The notes under the pieces are model-generated. The model worked only from the letters and a program-made list of their open reading frames with translations. It was not told where the DNA came from and searched no databases. Shown in pieces: positions 10,501 to 23,382 of a stretch of 64,000 bases of DNA. The DNA comes from Persicaria tinctoria (taxonomy: Eukaryota; Streptophyta; Magnoliopsida; Caryophyllales; Polygonaceae). How positions within the stretch are numbered: the stretch's first letter is position 1; every line of letters starts with the position of its first letter. The translations under genes and the position numbers were made by a program. The stretch lies in NCBI GenBank assembly GCA_037127255.1, contig JBANSL010000004.1, positions 86,262,627 through 86,326,626 of the forward strand, in the 5' to 3' direction.

Positions 10501-13500
10501 CAAAATTTGTTGCTCTCAAGCCCTTAGACTATGTACACGCAGACCTATGGGGACCTGCCCAGGTAGATACAATAGGTGGAAGGAAATATTTCCTTTCACT
10601 TATTGACCACCATTCCAGGAAGGTTTGGGTGCACATTCTTAGGGCTAAGAGTGACACTTTTGATGCTTTTAAACTTTGGAAAACAAAAGTTGAGGGTCAC
10701 ACCACCTTTAAACTTAAATGTCTAAGAACTGATAATGGTCTTGAGTTTTACAACAAAGATTTTGATGGTTTCTGTCACTCACATGGTATTAAAAGGCATC
10801 TCACAGTTCCAGGTAATCCACAGCAGAATGGTACATCAGAGAGAATGAATAGAACCTTGCTTGAAAAGGCAAGGTGCCTTCTCATTAGCTCTGGTCTAAA
10901 ACCTTCATTGTGGGGGGAGGCAGTTACCACTGCAGCCTACCTAATTAACAGATCCCCTTCTTCTGCTATTGGTTTCAAAACTCCACAAGAATTGTGGAGT
11001 GGAACCAAGCCTAACATAGCACATTTGAGACCTTTTGGATGCACTGCCTTTGTTCATCAGAACACTGGTAAGCTGCAACCAAGGTCTCTTAAATGTGTTA
11101 TGATTGGCTATCCAGAGGGGGTCAAAGGCTATAAGTTACTTGTTCTCCAACCAGGAGGGTACAAAGTAATTCTTAGCAGAGATGTCATTTTCATTGAAAC
11201 TGAATTTTATTTCAGAAAGGTTTCTAACATTGATTATGAGAATGCAGGTGTTCAGTTTTATGATTCAACTGCTCAAGAAGCAAGTTTGGATGATGAATTT
11301 GATATCAATATCCCCATTGGCAGCAGCTCTACTTATCATGGTAATGTTGAGCAACATATTGCTCCTTCAAGTACTGATGACAGTCCTCACCAATCAGGTG
11401 GGGAGGTAAGCAACTCAAACTCCAGCTCTACTTCTACCCCTTCTGACTCCTCTAGTTTTGATAATTATGAAAATGCCTTGTCTGAATCTGAATCCGAGCA
11501 TGATATTGAGCATGATGTTTCTGATGTTTCTGATTATTCTTCTGATTCTTCTGAGCATGATGCTTCTGATTCTGAGCATGTTTCTGAATTTGATGAGGTG
11601 CCTGATTTGTCTAATTATCAGCTTACTAGAAATAGATCTCCTAGAGTGAAAATTCCAAACAAGAAATATTTCACTAATGAGATTGAGTTTGCTTTTGTGA
11701 TTGCTGAGGTTGTTGATGCTTATACTCCTGAATTATTTGAACATGATGTTAAATGTAAACATTCTGATAAGTGGTTGCTTGCTATGAAAGAGGAAATAAA
11801 TTCCATGACATCCAACAAAACCTAGAAATTGGTTCCAAAGCCTAAAAATGCTAGGTTAGTTGGCTGTAAATGGGTTTATAAACTCAAAAATTGTGTGGAA
11901 CCTGGTGGCCAACCTACCTACAAGGCTAGGTTGGTAGCCAAAGGATTCACACAAAAGGAAGGGATTGATTACAATGATGTTTTTGCTCCTGTTGTGAAAT
12001 ATAAAACTCTAAGACTTCTACTTGCTATTGCTGCTGTTTATGACTATGAAATTGATCAAATGGATGTTAAGACTGCCTTCTTGCATGGTGAGCTTGATGA
12101 GATTATTTATATGAGACAACCCAAGGGTTTTGAAGATCACTCTAAACCTGATCATGTTTGCTTATTAAAAAAATCTTTGTATGGCTTGAAGCAATCTCCT
12201 AGGCAGTGGAATAAGAAATTTGATAATTGCATGTTTAAACTTGGCTTTAGAATGAGTAGTTATGATCCATGTTTATATTTCATGCATGTGAAAACTGAAT
12301 CTCCATTATATGTCTTGTTGTATGTTGATGATATTCTCATTATGTGCAAGTCTAGAGCAAAGGTACTTGATGTCAAGAAATCTTTTGACATGAAAGATTT
12401 GGGCCCTGCTCAGAAAATTCTTGGCATAAAGATTTCTAGAGATAGATCCAAACGTCAGATATTTTTGTCTCAAAAGGACTACCTTGTGAAAGTCCTTAAC
12501 AGGTTCAAGGTTTCTAATGTCAAGCCTGCTCCTATGCCTTTAGGAGGGCACCTGGATCTTACAAAGACCAGGATGCCTCTTGGGAAGGAGGATGTAAAGA
12601 CCGAAAATTTTAATTATGATTAATTAAGATTTAATTAATTTCCGAGGGATAATTCGATCAATTATCCTTCTTTTGACGATTTTGAAAACCCGGAAAAATT
12701 TAAAATTTTTGGATGACATATTTTATATGGAAAGAGGATTACAATTCCAATCTATTGGAATTCGTATGATAAAATTCCGAGAAATATTAGTGAGGCAAAA
12801 GCCTTGTCATCCGTTTATTTCGGTAATTTTCGTAACTTGTCGCGACATTTCGGGACGTTGTTTTAACATTAAATTGCTGCCCAAACCACCCCATTTCAGC
12901 CCTTTATATGATCAAATATGAGCCATCATTTTGTTGATTAAAGAATAAAACCCTCCCATGGATTGACACCTTTGAATGACCAAGTCCTATTCCATTCACT
13001 ATGCTACCTAATACACACCAACTCCTTGACCACCCTTGCCCACCCTTTTGGATCTCTTAAGGACACATTTATGGCCTCATTTAGCCATTACGCACGCCAA
13101 AAATCAGAGAAAAGAAGAAGGAAAGAAAGAAAAAGAAAGAGAGAAAGAAAGAGAGAGCAAGTTGCCCTAGCAACCTTGCCAACTTCAAACCACCATAACT
13201 CCCTCCTCACTCAAGCTTTTTGGCTGATTCTTGAACCCAAATATCCACAAAAGAGAGGCCTTTCCAACCATAGTGAGTTCACAAAAATCCAGTCCCATTA
13301 AGCCACCCGTTGAGCCCCGTTTCCGAGCCAGCTGTGCTGAGCCCTTTGTGTTCTTGAGGTTTTCAAGTGTGTTTGGGTGAGTCTTGGTTTCCTCCCCTTC
13401 AAATCTGATTTTATACTTGTTTTACAACTAATTTTGAAGGTTTTTGTCTAAGAATTCCTTTTATGTTTTGGTTTGGATTTGTCAAAAATGCTAGGTGTTT

Positions 13501-14504
13501 GGCGCAAGGTCCCGGGAAGCTTGGAGGGGTAATTTGGTCTTTTTCGAGAGAGGCTTCGAGGGTAATCTCTCATCCACCTTACCCTCTATAGGTTAGGATC
13601 CTTATGTGTAAATTAGGGCTTAGGAAGTGGAGCCTCTATGTGTTTTTGGTTGCGTTTTGTAGCAAATGTCACAACAATAAAATGGATATATATGCCTCTG
13701 TAATTTGAACTTTATTTCCAATCCAACGGTCTGATTCGGCTTAAATCTTAATATGATGTTCATGGAAATGTTATCTAACTGTCCTTAAAAAATTAGGGCG
13801 ATCCAACGGTTGGATCAAGAGTTATTATAATTTTAGTAACCAGTGTTTATAATGACTCGGTTAGAAAACTTGGTTAAGGGAATGCTAAGAATATGGTTAA
13901 ATATGTGATGGCATAACCGAAACTTAGAGCATATAAAATACAGAAATGAAGTATACCCATAACTTGGCTTATGATCCGATAAGAAGAAAATCGATTATGT
14001 GATAATACGATATAGATTATAACTGGTTAAGTCCGGATCACTTAACCAAAGTGCGTAATCTATAGAATCGTGAACCTTATGTGGATGTATGTTGATTATT
14101 AGGTTGGGTACATTGCATTAGAATACCACCTAACGAAAGCTTAATGAAATTAATAGGCTCTTGTTGATTGGATCCTTGGTTGTGCACTTTATTGCTTGCT
14201 TATTCTCCGGACTCCAGGTAAGTCCCCTGGACTTACTCATGATGGATTTATGTGATACTCTTTGTCTTATCGAGAGTCTTCATGCATCACGCGACCTAGT
14301 AACATGTTTAGGAATATAAACTGGTAATATGACGTAGGATGAACTTAGTAAATCCAATAATTCATATGTATGCTATGTGTCTATGGTAGGACGGCCGTCA
14401 AAATCTAAATGAATGACTTATATTCGATGGAACACGAATGAAATAATGAAAGGCTTATGATGAGAAATAATGAGTATGTTTGAGAAGGATGAGTACGTTT
14501 GAGA

Positions 14505-14576
<72 letters not shown>

Positions 14577-17500
14577 ATGATGATGATACGGGCCCTTGTG
14601 TGTTTATTTCGCATTTATATATATCTATACACTTGCTTATGTGTTGCATTTTAACATTCATGTAGTTTAAGTATGCCTCTTTATATGGCACGGAGTGTGC
14701 ATATTTCCGATGATTGACCCCGATATATTTCTTGTTTTTTTAGATTCAGGTACCCCTTACCCGATATGACTTGCTTTGTGGATGGTTTTCGGGACAGACC
14801 TTTTGGACGATTAGAGTGAGGGAGGCGCCTGACAATCGTACTCTTTTGCTCATACTTTTATCGTTTTGACCCGGCGTGGCCGTGGCGTTTTGTTGTATTT
14901 ATGATTTCCACTTTTATTTCTATTCGAAACGTTTTCGCGATAGTCTAGGACAGGTGAAGCCTCCAACGGGTTTACGATCTTTTCGGGGTTCGCAATCCCC
15001 ATCTTTTGACAACTAAATCTTCCGCTTAAATGAACCTAATAATAACTCGTACTCGGTCGTAAGATCCAAAGCTCACGGAAGAAGATCAAACTTCTTCTAT
15101 AACGTTCCCCGATAATCTAGTATTCCGAACCTTATTTACCTTCTAAGTAGGTTTATGGAGGTTAATTCGGGTACTTAAATTTCGGGTCGTTACAAAGTTG
15201 GTATCAGAGCCAAGGTTGTTCGACCTGAGTACGCACGAGTTAAAATTTAATTTTCGAAACCCGCCCACCGTTTTGGAAATTTTCAAAGGTTTCGAAGTGT
15301 TTAAAGGGCAAAGATGAAAACCCTTTGGAAAATGAAAATGGTTAGGATATTTATAGACGAGAGATAGGATCGACGGGTAGAGACAAGGCGATAGGCATCC
15401 TTAGAGATGTAGAAGGGTTCGGGTAGACTGCCTAGCTTTTCCTTACAGACGGGCCTGGAAGACTCCAAGGAAGCAACCATGGTGGTTGGAGTAGGATAGG
15501 ATTTAGAGGCGGGCTCGCCAAGCTATCCCTCGAAGGATAGCTATCTAGTTAGCTTCCGTGCGATATAAAACTGTGCCTGCGGGCCACCCCCTTGAAGGGA
15601 TGTAATTATGTGAGATGAATGTGCCTGAGGGCCGTCTTCCTTGAAGAAGACGTTTTATTTAATTGTATATTGAGTACAGTTAAATGTCCAGTTGTCAGCA
15701 TGGTCGACACCCAGATTAGTAGAGGACGCGGGAGACCACGTGGCCGAGGTCGTGGCCGCATTCCCGAGACAGAGACTGAGACTGAGACCGATGTTGAGGT
15801 CGAGATCCCCGGACATCACGAGGGAGAGGCTGATAGGCAGCAGCAGGGATCAGCGATAGAGAGGGCATTACTCGCGTTGCTAGAGCGAGAGAGATCGGCT
15901 GGTGTCACCGACTGGGTGAAGAGACTATCACAGAGTAGCCCGCCTATCTTCGAGGCCGGACTCGGAGAGGATATCGAGCAGTTCTTCAGAGGACTCGAGG
16001 GAGTTTTCAGCTTGATTGGAGTACCCGATGCGGAGAGACAGAGGCTTGCGGCTGGGCAGCTTCGAGGAGATGCTTATGACAGATGGCTTGTCTACTGTGA
16101 TGATCGTACTGCATGGACCTACGAGGAGTTCAGGAAGTTGATGCTGAGAGAGTACTGTCCATCTGGGACACAAGCAACACGAGAGGTTGCGTTCTTCAGC
16201 ACCCGCTATGACCCACGACTATCTATCTCCGAGATCGTCTGCCAGTTCAAGAAGGAGCTCGTCTATTGTGGAAAGGTTTGTAACACTGACGAGATGCGCA
16301 TTCGCATGCTTTCTATGAGGCTTCCGCCAGACGTTCTTCTGATCTCTACCAGCATGGAGGGAATGACATATGACAGATTTCTAGAGATGATCCTTCGCTA
16401 TGACCAGCAGCTACGTCTGACAGCTGCCCCGTCTTCTGCTTTCCGCACTCCATCTGGCGGAAAGAGGCCACGACCCGCGGAGCACAGATTTGATAGGGGC
16501 CCAGGGAAGGGGTTAGCGAGAGGAGGATCGACTAGCGGGACCACTTGGGCCATTCCAGCTGTACCTGTATCATCCTACCGCGAGGCTAGAGTGAGAGCTA
16601 TTATCTGCCACAGCTGCCGCGAGGAGGGCCACTACCAGACAGACTGCCCTAGGAAGTTCATTTCCTGCTACACGTGTGGAGGGGTAGGACATCGTGCTAT
16701 CATGTGCCCGCAGGGCGAGAGATCTTCAGTCACTCCTGCAGCTTCAGCTTTACGCCTTCCAGAGGCACCGAGACCCGCTTAGATTTCTTATGCACAGGGT
16801 CAGGGGAGGGGGACTCCCTTGGGAGCTGGCCGAGGAGATAGTAGCTACGGAGGTGGTCGAGGAGACAACAACTTTAGAGGAGGACGAGGCCGAGGTAGAG
16901 GTCGAGGTAGAGGTAGAGGAGGAGGTCGAGGCGGTCGAGGATCTTACCAGCATCAGCAGACACAGTCGTCGGCAGGGTCGGCAGGACCCGGCCAGGGCAG
17001 AGGTTCTGCACAGCTGGCAGCGATAGCTGTAGACACTGATTTCTTACCACCCCCGCCGCCCCGCGTGTTCCCGATGCGGAATGGTGATTCGACAGCTCCG
17101 ACTTCCATAGGTACGATATCGTTTTGTGGCTCTACTCTTCGCATTCTATTCGATACCGGGGCAACCCACTGCTTTATAGCAGATTCATGCGTAGCTAGAT
17201 TTAAACTTATATGTTCGATATGTCCCGCGTTAGTAGTACGTATGGCGGATGGGGCTAGGGTTAGGACGGGGCGTGAGATCCTAGGATGCCCCATTCGGAT
17301 AGGAGAGCGAGAGTGGCCCACTGACTTGATAGTCATGCCACTGAGGACAGACGAGATGATCCTGGGGATGGATTTTATGAACTTCTACGGGGCGATCCTC
17401 AACCTGAGGACCCGTACAGTTTCCATCCTCGCGGAGGATGGGACTGAGCACGAGGTGTGGGGGGACGACCCCAAACGGAACGGAGCCCAGATCAGTGCCG

Positions 17501-20500
17501 TTCGAGCGGCGAGACTTCTAGACCAGGGATGCACGAGCTACTGGTGTTATGCTTTAGAGGTGGGTCGCGAGCAACCCAGCCTGACAGATGTCCCCGTTGT
17601 TAGTGAGTTTGCTGACGTTTTCCCAGACGAGCTACCAGGACTTCCGCCACAGCGGGATGTTGATTTCGCTATACAGTTGGAGCCGGGCACCAGGCCGATT
17701 TCGAGGGTCCCGTACAGGATGGCGCCGACAGAGATGGCCGAGCTGAAGGCACAGTTGGAGGAGCTAGTTGGGAAGGGCTACATTAGGCCGAGTGCTTCGC
17801 CGTGGGGAGCACCAGTGTTGTTCGTGAAGAAGAAGGATGGTTCGTTGAGGCTATGCATAGATTACAGAGAGTTGAACCGGGCTACGGTGAAGAACCGTTA
17901 CCCGTTGCCGAGAATAGACGATTTGATGGATCAGCTACAGGGAGCTGTCGTCTTCTCGAAGATAGATTTGCGTTCGGGTTATCACCAACTGAGGGTGAAG
18001 GCAGATGACATCCCGAAGACGGCCTTCAGGACTAGATACGGACATTACGAGTTTGTGGTTATGCCGTTCGGGCTAACCAACGCGCCAACCGCCTTCATGG
18101 AGTTGATGAACAGGGTCTTCATCGATTTTGTTGACAGATTCGTGGTGGTATTTATCGACGACATCTTGATCTACTCGAGGAGTAGAGAGGAGCATGCTGA
18201 GCACCTGAGGATTGTGTTGAGGATTCTGCAGAAGCATAAACTGTTCGGGAAGTTTAGCAAGTGTGAGTTCTGGCTCTCCGAGGTGATGTTTCTTGGTCAT
18301 GTTATATCCGCAGCAGGGATATCAGTAGACGCATCGAAGGTTGATGCTATCGTTGCTTGGGAGGTCCCCAAGAACGTCAGAGATATCAGGTCTTTTCTAG
18401 GTTTGGCTAGCTATTACCGACGGTTCGTCGAGGGCTTCTCCAGCATAGCTAGGCCGATGACGCAGCTGACGAAGAAGGGAGTACCCTTCGAGTGGAGCCC
18501 GGCGTGCCAGGCCAGTTTTGATCTGCTGAAGCAGAAGTTGACATCCGCGCCAGTGTTAGCACTACCAGAAGGGACGGAGGACTTCGTAGTCTACACGGAT
18601 GCTTCGAGTTCAGGTTTAGGTTGTGTGCTACAGCAGAGGGATCGGGTCATCGCTTACGCTTCACGCCAGCTGAAGCCAGGGGAGGAGTCATACCCCACGC
18701 ACGATCTTGAGCTAGCCGCAGTTGTACATGCGCTCAAGATCTGGAGGCACTATCTAGATGGCACGTCAGTGAGGATCATGACCGATCACAAAAATCTGAA
18801 GTACATTTTCACGCAGAAAGAGCTGAACATGCGTCAGAGGAGGTGGCTGGAGTTGATCAAGGACTATGAGTTGAAGATTGAGTATCACCCGGGGAAGGCC
18901 AATGTGGTGGCCGATGCCTTGAGTCGGAAGACTCGTCAGGAGATTGTTTTGTCCAGATTGACGGCTCGACCTGAGTTGCAGCGGGATCTGATCAGTTGTG
19001 GGATAGAGGTCTGGTCACAGCGAGAGAGTGGACAGCTGAGTTTCCTAGAGGTTCAGTCAGAGTTGATGGATGAGATCCGACGAGCGCAGACAGAGTGTCC
19101 GCGGATTGCCGATATCCGACAGCGCATGGCCCAAGGCCACTGTAGGTCTTTTACCGTCCGAGATGATGGGATGTTGATGTTGCAGGGACGAGTTGCTGTG
19201 CCTGATGTGCACAACCTGAAGCAGAAGATCATGATAGAGGCCCATTCCACTCCTTATTCGGTCCATCCGGGATCGAATAAGATGTACCAGGACTTGAGGA
19301 GGACGTTCTGGTGGCGTAGGATGAAGACTGACGTCGCTTTGTTTGTAGCGCGATGTCAGGTCTGCCAGCAGGTGCGGATAGAGCACCAGAAGCCCGGAGG
19401 GATGACACGATCACTTCCTGACCCTGTGTGGAAGTGGACGGATATCACGATGGACTTCGTGACAGGATTGAGGAGAGATGTACGAGGCTTTGATGCGATT
19501 TGGGTGGTGGTCGACAGGTTGACCAAGACCGCCCATTTCATTCCGATTCAGGAGACATGGCCTGTGTCTAATTTAGTCCGAGCTTTTATCCAGCATATAG
19601 TGAGGTTGCATGGGGTTCCCGAGAGGATAGTATCTGATAGAGATGGCCGCTTCACTTCGAGATTCTGGAGGCAGGTGCACGAGGCTCTGGGGAGCAAGTT
19701 GCATTTCAGCACGGCCTATCACCCGCAGACGGACGGGCAGAGCGAGAGGACGATTCAGACGCTAGAGGATATGCTGAGGGCTTGTGTTTTGGAGTGGGGG
19801 AACCTTTGGGTTCGGCATCTTCCCCTAGTAGAGTTCTCGTACAACAACAGCTATCATTCATCGATCAGGATGGCTCCTTTTGAGGCGTTGTACGGGAGGC
19901 GATGCAAGTCGCCTATCTGCTGGGATGAACCTGCAGACCGAGTGGGGACACTACCATAGTACGTGCAGGAGGCGACAGATCAGGTCAGACGGATCCGAGA
20001 GCATCTGAGGGTTGCGCACGACCGACAGAAGAAGTATGCTGATAGGCGCAGGACTGAGTTGGCCTTTGAGGTTGGAGATCATGTCTGGTTGCGAGTGTCA
20101 CCGACGAGAGGGATCCGGCGATTCGGGATGAAGGGCAAGCTGAGCCCTAGATATGTGGGGCCCTTTGAGATCCTCGAGCGAGTAGGAGAGGTAGCTTACA
20201 GAGTTGCTTTACCGCCCCGTTTGGCTGGTATACACGATGTCTTCCACGTGTCACAGCTGAGGAAGTACGAGCCAGATCCGAGTCACAGATTGGACTACTC
20301 CGGATTAGAGATAGCACCTGACCATACCTTCGTGGAGCATCCTATTGCTATTCTTGACCGCCGGGTCAAGAAGCTGAGGCGCAGAGAGGTACCATTGGTA
20401 CTTATACAGTGGGCTAGGAGAAGCCCCGAGGAGGCCACTTGGGAGACAGAGGAGAGTATACGGGCGAGCTATGGAGATGTATTAGATGAGTTTCTAGCGT

Positions 20501-23325
20501 CGTATGTACAACCACGTGCAGATATAGCTTTGACTACGTGAGTGGCCGGTGAGTACCTGGGAAGGGGACCCTTAGCCGTACTATGTGTGATTGGGTGTTT
20601 ACCTCTGTGATTGAGTGCGCATTTTCTGTGATTGATATGCGTGGTGGGGCCCATGAGCGGTCCTATATGATGTGATTATCATTGATGTGTGATACTTTTT
20701 GATATATGACTGATATGATATCGTTATAATTATGTGATTGTTGTGAGTATGGTTGATAAAGGATGGTATGTCGGAATATTGAACCTAGGAAAAGGAATAA
20801 GGCTTAGCCTTAGAGGTGGATGTTAATCCACCCTCTGTTTTGATTGAGTCGTAATGAGATCATATGTTTGATCCTTAGAGGTGGATTTTGATCCACACTC
20901 CTGTTGGGAGAATAGAATGTCGGGAATTGGGTTTGAACTTTAGAGGTGGATGACCACCTCCCGAGAGAGAAGGTCGAGCAGAGTCTAGAGGAGTCTAGGC
21001 CAAGTCGTGTCAGGACGCCAACACCTTTTAATTGGAATTGATTCGAAAATGATTTGAGTTAAAGCTTCCATGATCCGGGTAAGCTCATTGTGCTTCGCAA
21101 AGTGGATACGGACTTTCCGCGACGGCCATCGTGGAATTTCCGCTAAGACCTAGCGGTAGGATGATGATTTCTCTCGAGTTGTGATACTCTTGGGGGTTGA
21201 GGCGAGATGTGATGGGGGCGCCCATTCACATGCTCGACGACGCCGTTCGAGACTATTACGGTCGTGACAAAAGCATCATGAGATTCTTGGACGACGCATC
21301 CGAGATGATCGCGTGCCTTTTGTTCCGATCCAAGGACTCAAGGTTTAACACCTTCTCCACCGGTTTGAATCTTTTTGGTCTCGGGGACGAGACTTGTTTT
21401 AGAGGTGGATGATTGTAAAGACCGAAAATTTTAATTATGATTAATTAAGATTTAATTAATTTCCGAGGGATAATTCGATCAATTATCCTTCTTTTGACGA
21501 TTTTGAAAACCCGGAAAAATTTAAAATTTTTGGATGACATATTTTATATGGAAAGAGGATTACAATTCCAATCTATTGGAATTCGTATGATAAAATTCCG
21601 AGAAATATTAGTGAGACAAAAGCCTTGTCATCCGTTTATTTCGGTAATTTTCGTAACTTGTCGCGACATTTCGGGACGTTGTTTTAACATTAAATTGCTG
21701 CCCAAACCACCCCATTTCAGCCCTTTATATGATCAAATATGAGCCATCATTTTGTTGATTAAAGAATAAAACCCTCCCATGGATTGACACCTTTGAATGA
21801 CCAAGTCCTATTCCATTCACTATGCTACCTAATACACACCAACTCCTTGACCACCCTTGCCCACCCTTTTGGATCTCTTAAGGACACATTTATGGCCTCA
21901 TTTAGCCATTACGCACGCCAAAAATCAGAGAAAAGAAGAAGGAAAGAAAGAAAAAGAAAGAGAGAAAGAAAGAGAGAGCAAGTTGCCCTAGCAACCTTGC
22001 CAACTTCAAACCACCATAACTCCCTCCTCACTCAAGCTTTTTGGCTGATTCTTGAACCCAAATATCCACAAAAGAGAGGCCTTTCCAACCATAGTGAGTT
22101 CACAAAAATCCAGTCCCATTAAGCCACCCGTTGAGCCCCGTTTCCGAGCCAGCTGTGCTGAGCCCTTTGTGTTCTTGAGGTTTTCAAGTGTGTTTGGGTG
22201 AGTCTTGGTTTCCTCCCCTTCAAATCTGATTTTATACTTGTTTTACAACTAATTTTGAAGGTTTTTGTCTAAGAATTCCTTTTATGTTTTGGTTTGGATT
22301 TGTCAAAAATGCTAGGTGTTTGGTGCAAGGTCCCGGGAAGCTTGGAGGGGTAATTTGGTCTTTTTTGAGAGAGGCTTCGAGGGTAATCTCTCATCCACCT
22401 TACCCTCTATAGGTTAGGATCCTTATGTGTAAATTAGGGCTTAGGAAGTGGAGCCTCTATGTGTTTTTGGTTGCGTTTTGTAGCAAATGTCACAACAACA
22501 AAATGGATATATATGCCTCTGTAATTTGAACTTTATTTCCAATCCAACGGTCTGATTCGGCTTAAATCTTAATATGATGTTCATGGGAATGTTATCTAAC
22601 TGTCCTTAAAAAATTAGGGCGATCCAACGGTTGGATCAAGAGTTATTATAATTTTAGTAACCAGTGTTTATAATGACTCGGTTAGAAAACTTGGTTAAGG
22701 GAATGCTAAGAATATGGTTAAATATGTGATGGCATAACCGAAACTTAGAGCATATAAAATACAGAAATGAAGTATACCCATAACTTGGCTTATGATCCGA
22801 TAAGAAGAAAATCGATTATGTGATAATACAATATAGATTATAACTGGTTAAGTCCGGATCACTTAACCAAAGTGCGTAATCTATAGAATCGTGAACCTTA
22901 TGTGGATGTATGTTGATTATTAGGTTGGGTACATTGCATTAGAATACCACCTAATGAAAGCTTAATGAAATTAATAGGCTCTTGTTGATTGGATCCTTGG
23001 TTGTGCACTTTATTGCTTGCTTATTCTCCGGACTCCAGGTAAGTCCCCTGGACTTACTCATGATGGATTTATGTGATACTGTTTGTCTTATCGAGAGTCT
23101 TCATTCATCACGCGACCTAGTAACATGTTTAGGAATATAAACTGGTAATATGACGTAGGATGAACTTAGTAAATCCAATAATTCATATGTATGCTATGTG
23201 TCTATGGTAGGACGGCCGTCAAAATCTAAATGAATGACTTATATTCGATGGAACACGAATGAAATAATGAAAGGCTTATGATGAGAAAGAATGAGTATGT
23301 TTGAGAAGGATGAGTACGTTTGAGA

Positions 23326-23382
<57 letters not shown>

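Noticed and set aside
12963..13301. 112-codon frame in the gypsy 5' LTR (copy at 21784-22122)
   Set aside because: Lies wholly in the LTR and is identical in both copies. Composition is low-complexity Lys/Arg, with no family similarity.
14405..14665. Poly-Ile and poly-Asp frames in the gypsy LTR
   Set aside because: Artefacts of the GAT repeat; repeated in the other LTR.
16750..17336. Minus-strand frames across the gypsy Gag-Pol linker
   Set aside because: Shadows of the Gly/Arg-rich linker on the opposite strand.
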